Assembly (NCBI GenBank): GCA_006515795.1 | Contig: VFMC01000017.1 | Location: 1-9,845 of the forward strand | From: Acidimicrobiaceae bacterium | GTDB lineage: Bacteria; Actinomycetota; Acidimicrobiia; Acidimicrobiales; Ilumatobacteraceae | Reading direction: 5' to 3' | Length of the DNA stretch: 9,845 nt | Shown: positions 7,725 through 9,845 of the stretch, in pieces | Layout of the letters: each line of letters begins with the position of its first letter | How positions within the stretch are numbered: the first letter of the stretch is position 1 | Position numbers and translations under genes: made by a program | Notes under the pieces: model-generated | Database searches by the model: none | Told to the model about the DNA's origin: nothing | Seen by the model: the letters and a program-made list of their open reading frames with translations, nothing else

Positions 7725-7745
7725 CGCGAACGCGCGTCCGCGTCA
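7722..7745. terminator. Inverted repeat spanning both convergent stop codons; candidate bidirectional hairpin
   Basis: TGACGCG (7722-7728) and its exact complement CGCGTCA (7739-7745) form a seven-base-pair stem with a ten-base loop that itself contains the palindrome ACGCGCGT. The left arm starts with the stop codon of the acetyltransferase and the right arm is the reverse-strand stop of the SDR gene. The element fills the 18-base gap between convergent genes. No T-run follows on either strand, so it is not a canonical intrinsic terminator. U-tract-poor hairpins have been proposed as terminators in actinobacteria. Function is inference. Confidence 0.4.
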
Positions 7746-8483
7746 GCCCATCCACTGGCCACCGTTGATGTCGATGGTCGCGCCGTTGATGTAGCGGGCT
7801 GCCGGCGAACAGAGATGAGCGACGGTCGCGGCGAGGTCGAGCGGGTCGCCGGGACCGGCATCGCCAGGGATCATGGCGAGGATCTTCGACCGCATCGTCG
7901 GGTCCAGCGCATCCCACATTGGTGTCGCGTGTGGACCCGGCGCCACCGAGTTCGATGTGATCCCGTCGACGGCGTGCTCACGGGCGAGGAACCGGGCCAG
8001 CGTCACCAGCCCTCCCTTGGATGCTGCGTACGCCGGTCCGGACAAGGCGCTGCCGCCGAACCGGGCGTTCACCGAGGCGATCAACACGATCGCCCCGCCC
8101 CCGGCGCGTCGCATCTGGGGGATGGCCTCTCGGGCGACGAGGTAGGCAGATGTGAGGTTGGTGTCGATGATCCGCCGCCAGGTGGCGGGCGATTCGTCGG
8201 TCACCGACCCCGCTCCGGTGATACCTGCTGCGTGCACGAGGAGCTGCACAGGGCCTGTTCGTTCCTCGATCGACGCGAAGGCCGACGAGACGGCGTTCTC
8301 GTCGGTGAGATCGCACGCATGGATCAAGCCGTCGCGGTTGTCGTCAGTCATGCGCCGAACGTCGAGGCGGTGGACGATGTCGGCGTTGTCGGCCAGTCGA
8401 TCGGCTATCGCCCGACCGATCGCACCGCCGGCGCCGGTGACCACGGCAACTCGGCCGGTGGCCGGAAACGGGTTGGCGGTCAT
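7743..8483 (-). CDS. Short-chain dehydrogenase/reductase (SDR) family oxidoreductase
   Basis: A 246-residue classical SDR, an NAD(P)-dependent oxidoreductase of unknown substrate. The cofactor motif TGAGGAIG is at 16-23 (TGxxxGxG). An aspartate at 41, at the end of the second strand, favours NAD over NADP. HAAG (84-87) replaces the usual NNAG. The catalytic residues are S137 in IASVNA, Y152 and K156 in YAASK, with N109 in DTNL. PGPHATPM (182-189) and the C-terminal YINGATIDINGGQ (231-243) are standard for FabG/glucose-dehydrogenase-like members. The Ser-to-Tyr spacing is 15 residues, slightly longer than the usual 12-13. The ATG at 8483 overlaps the upstream sulfurtransferase stop as ATGA. 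A start at 8534 would add 17 residues inside that gene and is rejected. Co-expression with the sulfurtransferase is expected, but the shared pathway is unknown. Confidence 0.93.
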   Translation of the reverse strand: MTANPFPATGRVAVVTGAGGAIGRAIADRLADNADIVHRLDVRRMTDDNRDGLIHACDLTDENAVSSAFASIEERTGPVQLLVHAAGITGAGSVTDESPATWRRIIDTNLTSAYLVAREAIPQMRRAGGGAIVLIASVNARFGGSALSGPAYAASKGGLVTLARFLAREHAVDGITSNSVAPGPHATPMWDALDPTMRSKILAMIPGDAGPGDPLDLAATVAHLCSPAARYINGATIDINGGQWMG

Positions 8484-9334
8484 CGTTGGTGGAGCGCCTT
8501 CGGAGTTGCCGGGTCGGCCTCCCACTCCGTCCACGAGCCGTCGTAGACGGCGACGGGACCAAGGCCGGCCAGTTCGTAGGCCAGTGCGGTGCCGGTGGCG
8601 GCGACGCCGCCACCGCAGAACGTGATCACCGGCTTGTCGTCACCGAGCCCTGCCGCATCGATCGCGCCGCGTGCCGCAGCGGGGGTGACCCAATGCTCGC
8701 CGTCCGCCAGGAACCCGAGGGCCGGCAACCGCGCCGCACCCGGAATCGTGCCCGACGCCGCGTCGAAGGCCTTGTCCATCCGCGCGTCGACCAGATGATG
8801 ATCGTCATCCGCGAGCGCTCGCAGCACGTCGTCCTTGGTTGCATATCGCTCGACCTGGAAGCGTGGCGTGAAGACGGCCGGCGGCGGGGTGTTGACACCT
8901 GTTTCCAACGCGCCACCGGAGGCCACCCACGAGGTGATGCCGCCATCGAGGACTCCCGCGCGGGAGTGACCGAAGAGCCGCAACGTCCACCACACTCGTG
9001 CCGCGACGGGAACGTGGTGGTCGTCGTAGAGAACCACGAACGTGTCGTCGCCGACGCCGAGTGCGCCCATCTTCTCGGCGTAACGAGCGGCGCCCGCGAC
9101 CATGCTGGCGGGCCGGTCCGGATCAGCGAGGTCGGTGTCCCAGCGCACGTGAACACTTCCCGGAATGTGACCCTTCCGGTGTTCGGCATCGCCTTCCCGA
9201 TCGTCGAAGGGTCGCAAGTACCAGCGGCAATCGAGGATCCGTACGTCGCGATGGTGAAGATGGTCGGCTAGCCAGTCGGTGGAGACCAGCGGGCCGAAGG
9301 GCGACTCGGCATCGACGATCGAATCGGGCGGCAT
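8480..9334 (-). CDS. Two-domain rhodanese-like sulfurtransferase (thiosulfate/3-mercaptopyruvate sulfurtransferase family)
   Basis: A 284-residue protein with two rhodanese domains (about 15-142 and 160-275), as in thiosulfate and 3-mercaptopyruvate sulfurtransferases. These move sulfur via a cysteine persulfide. The N-domain has ILDCRW (33-38), GHIPGS (55-60) and VLDGGITSWV (128-137). The C-domain has LVDAR (181-185), GTIPGA (195-200) and the active-site loop FCGGGVAAT (239-247) with Cys240. VAVYDGSWTEW (261-271) closes the domain. The loop is neither the charged thiosulfate type (CRxG) nor CGSGV of mercaptopyruvate enzymes. The segment after DAR is shortened and lacks the usual EPR and the His of GHIPGA. 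Other bacterial sulfurtransferases carry CGGGxAA loops, so this looks like a subgroup with unknown donor. No Shine-Dalgarno precedes the ATG at 9334; a near-leaderless transcript is likely. It heads a two-gene operon with the SDR gene. Confidence 0.92.
   Translation of the reverse strand: MPPDSIVDAESPFGPLVSTDWLADHLHHRDVRILDCRWYLRPFDDREGDAEHRKGHIPGSVHVRWDTDLADPDRPASMVAGAARYAEKMGALGVGDDTFVVLYDDHHVPVAARVWWTLRLFGHSRAGVLDGGITSWVASGGALETGVNTPPPAVFTPRFQVERYATKDDVLRALADDDHHLVDARMDKAFDAASGTIPGAARLPALGFLADGEHWVTPAAARGAIDAAGLGDDKPVITFCGGGVAATGTALAYELAGLGPVAVYDGSWTEWEADPATPKALHQR
8952..8967. repeat. Perfect 16-bp palindrome inside the sulfurtransferase gene
   Basis: ACTCCCGC followed directly by its complement GCGGGAGT, without a spacer. 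It lies in the coding sequence for HSRAGVL of the sulfurtransferase, at the end of its N-terminal domain. It could be a protein-binding site or a chance result of G+C-rich codons. Nothing else around it looks regulatory. Confidence 0.85.
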
Positions 9335-9338
9335 TCCC

Positions 9339-9344
9339 TATTAT
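9339..9344 (+). promoter_or_regulatory. Candidate -10 element for the luciferase-like gene
   Basis: TATTAT stands out as AT-rich in a G+C-rich window and fits the TAnnnT form of actinobacterial -10 boxes. A start about seven bases downstream would give a leader of about 22 bases that includes the strong AGGAGG at 9362. No convincing -35 is seen at the right distance. Confidence 0.45.
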
Positions 9345-9345
9345 G
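9340..9345 (-). promoter_or_regulatory. Candidate extended -10 element for the sulfurtransferase-SDR operon
   Basis: Read on the minus strand, CATAAT (9345 to 9340) is preceded by TGC, giving an extended -10 (TGnCATAAT) with five of six consensus bases. It ends five bases before the ATG at 9334, so transcription would begin at or next to the start codon, giving a leaderless message. A TTGACG at 9359-9354 lies only eight bases upstream, too close to act as its -35. Confidence 0.5.
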
Positions 9346-9361
9346 GCAGTGCCCGTCAACG

Positions 9362-9367
9362 AGGAGG
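9362..9367 (+). promoter_or_regulatory. Strong ribosome binding site for the luciferase-like gene
   Basis: AGGAGG, a perfect Shine-Dalgarno core, ends five bases before the ATG at 9373. It decides that start over the in-frame ATG at 9343, which overlaps the -10-like element and has no binding site of its own. Confidence 0.85.
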
Positions 9368-9372
9368 CTCGC

Positions 9373-9845
9373 ATGTCCGGTGCGCACCAGTTCGCCGGAT
9401 TCGGCCTGTCGGTGTCCAACGAGGACGACGTCGGCGATGTCGTCGCGCTGTGCCGGCGCGCCGACGCACTGGGCTTCGACGAGGTATCGATTCCGGAGAG
9501 TCGGCTGCACAACTCGGTGTTCGCCGCCGCCGCCGCCGTCCTGGTCACCACCGACCGGATCCGTGTCCGGGTCGGGGTCACCAACCCGGTGACCCGCCAC
9601 CCTGCGGCCCTGGCTCTCGAGGCGGCAACACTCGCCGGTCTCGGAGGGGCGAACCGGCTCATCTTCGGGATCAGCGCCGCCGAGTGGACCAACCGCGCCC
9701 TCGGGTTCGCTCCCGATGGCTGGAAGCCGTTCACCAACACCGTCGAGACCTTTCGCGCCCTGCGCAACTGGCTTGCCGGAGAACCGCTCGGATTCGTACC
9801 GACCACCTTCCGGTCGTCGCCCGAGACCCGGCTCGACCGACCGCC
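9373..9845 (+). CDS. Luciferase-like monooxygenase (LLM) family flavin/F420-dependent oxidoreductase, 3'-truncated
   Basis: The first 157 codons of a gene that runs off the window. The product resembles the N-terminal half of the bacterial luciferase-like (TIM-barrel) family, whose actinobacterial members mostly use F420H2 or FMN. Visible marks are the first strand FGLSVSNED (10-18), LCRRADALGFDEVSIPES (26-43), the strand RIRVRVGVTNPVTRHPAALA (62-81) and LGGANRLIFGI (90-100). The segment after strand 4 reads GISAAEW, where many relatives have GIGxG, so the cofactor loop is altered. ETFRALRNWLAGEPL (125-139) is the usual helix before the variable insertion. The substrate is unknown, and the cofactor cannot be fixed from this half. 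It diverges from the sulfurtransferase operon across a 38-base gap with its own -10-like element and ribosome binding site. A run of five GCC codons lies at 9523-9537. Confidence 0.88.
   Translation, partial: MSGAHQFAGFGLSVSNEDDVGDVVALCRRADALGFDEVSIPESRLHNSVFAAAAAVLVTTDRIRVRVGVTNPVTRHPAALALEAATLAGLGGANRLIFGISAAEWTNRALGFAPDGWKPFTNTVETFRALRNWLAGEPLGFVPTTFRSSPETRLDRP

Noticed and set aside
7762..7792. Two copies of ccgttgatgt 21 bases apart
   Set aside because: They encode the ING and DING parts of the normal C-terminal SDR motif; the similarity follows from the protein sequence.
8484..8534. Upstream start for the SDR gene
   Set aside because: It would add 17 residues inside the sulfurtransferase gene, before the normal SDR N-terminus; the ATGA overlap at 8480-8483 fits better.
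9343..9372. Upstream in-frame ATG for the luciferase-like gene
   Set aside because: It overlaps the -10-like element and lacks a ribosome binding site, while ATG 9373 has AGGAGG at ideal spacing.
9523..9537. Run of five GCC codons as a possible phase-variable repeat
   Set aside because: Trinucleotide repeats cannot shift the frame, and alanine runs of this length are common in G+C-rich genes.
1..9845. tRNA or rRNA genes, CRISPR arrays, insertion sequences, riboswitches
   Set aside because: Nearly every base is inside a supported protein gene, and no cloverleaf, regular spaced repeat, transposase or conserved leader was seen in the short gaps.

Overview
The window is G+C-rich, densely coded bacterial DNA with strong G/C preference at third codon positions, several GTG/TTG starts, and genes that overlap by four bases. 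The order alaS-ruvX-mltG-aroE-aroC-aroK-aroB is characteristic of Actinobacteria. Together with the actinobacterial look of the AroB and AroC proteins and a luciferase-like (possibly F420-dependent) oxidoreductase, it suggests an actinobacterium, perhaps of the Acidimicrobiia. That placement is inference from gene order and protein character, not from a search.

Left and central part (1-7724, + strand): a tightly packed run of eight genes. It starts inside alaS (alanyl-tRNA synthetase, 5' end outside the window). It continues with ruvX (YqgF nuclease-fold protein), mltG (endolytic murein transglycosylase), aroE, aroC, aroK and aroB, and ends with a GNAT-family acetyltransferase. Gaps are 11 bases or less and four junctions overlap, so these genes are probably co-transcribed and translationally coupled. 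The four aro genes cover dehydroquinate synthase, shikimate dehydrogenase, shikimate kinase and chorismate synthase. DAHP synthase, dehydroquinase and EPSP synthase are not in the window. The type II dehydroquinase gene that often follows aroB in related genomes is absent here, and the GNAT gene takes its place.

Right part (7725-9845): the + strand run meets a two-gene minus-strand operon head-on. The 18-base gap lies inside an inverted repeat that contains both stop codons. The minus operon encodes a two-domain rhodanese-like sulfurtransferase and, overlapping it by four bases, an SDR oxidoreductase. A luciferase-like monooxygenase gene diverges from the operon and runs off the right edge. 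The 38-base divergent gap holds a compact AT-rich promoter-like element that could serve both directions.

No mobile element, RNA gene, CRISPR array or recognisable novel defence or biosynthetic system was seen. The unusual points are small: a five-residue insertion in the AroB active-site region, a sulfurtransferase with a non-canonical active site, the stop-codon hairpin, the compact divergent promoter, and a perfect 16-bp palindrome inside a gene. No stretch over 300 bases lacks a gene.
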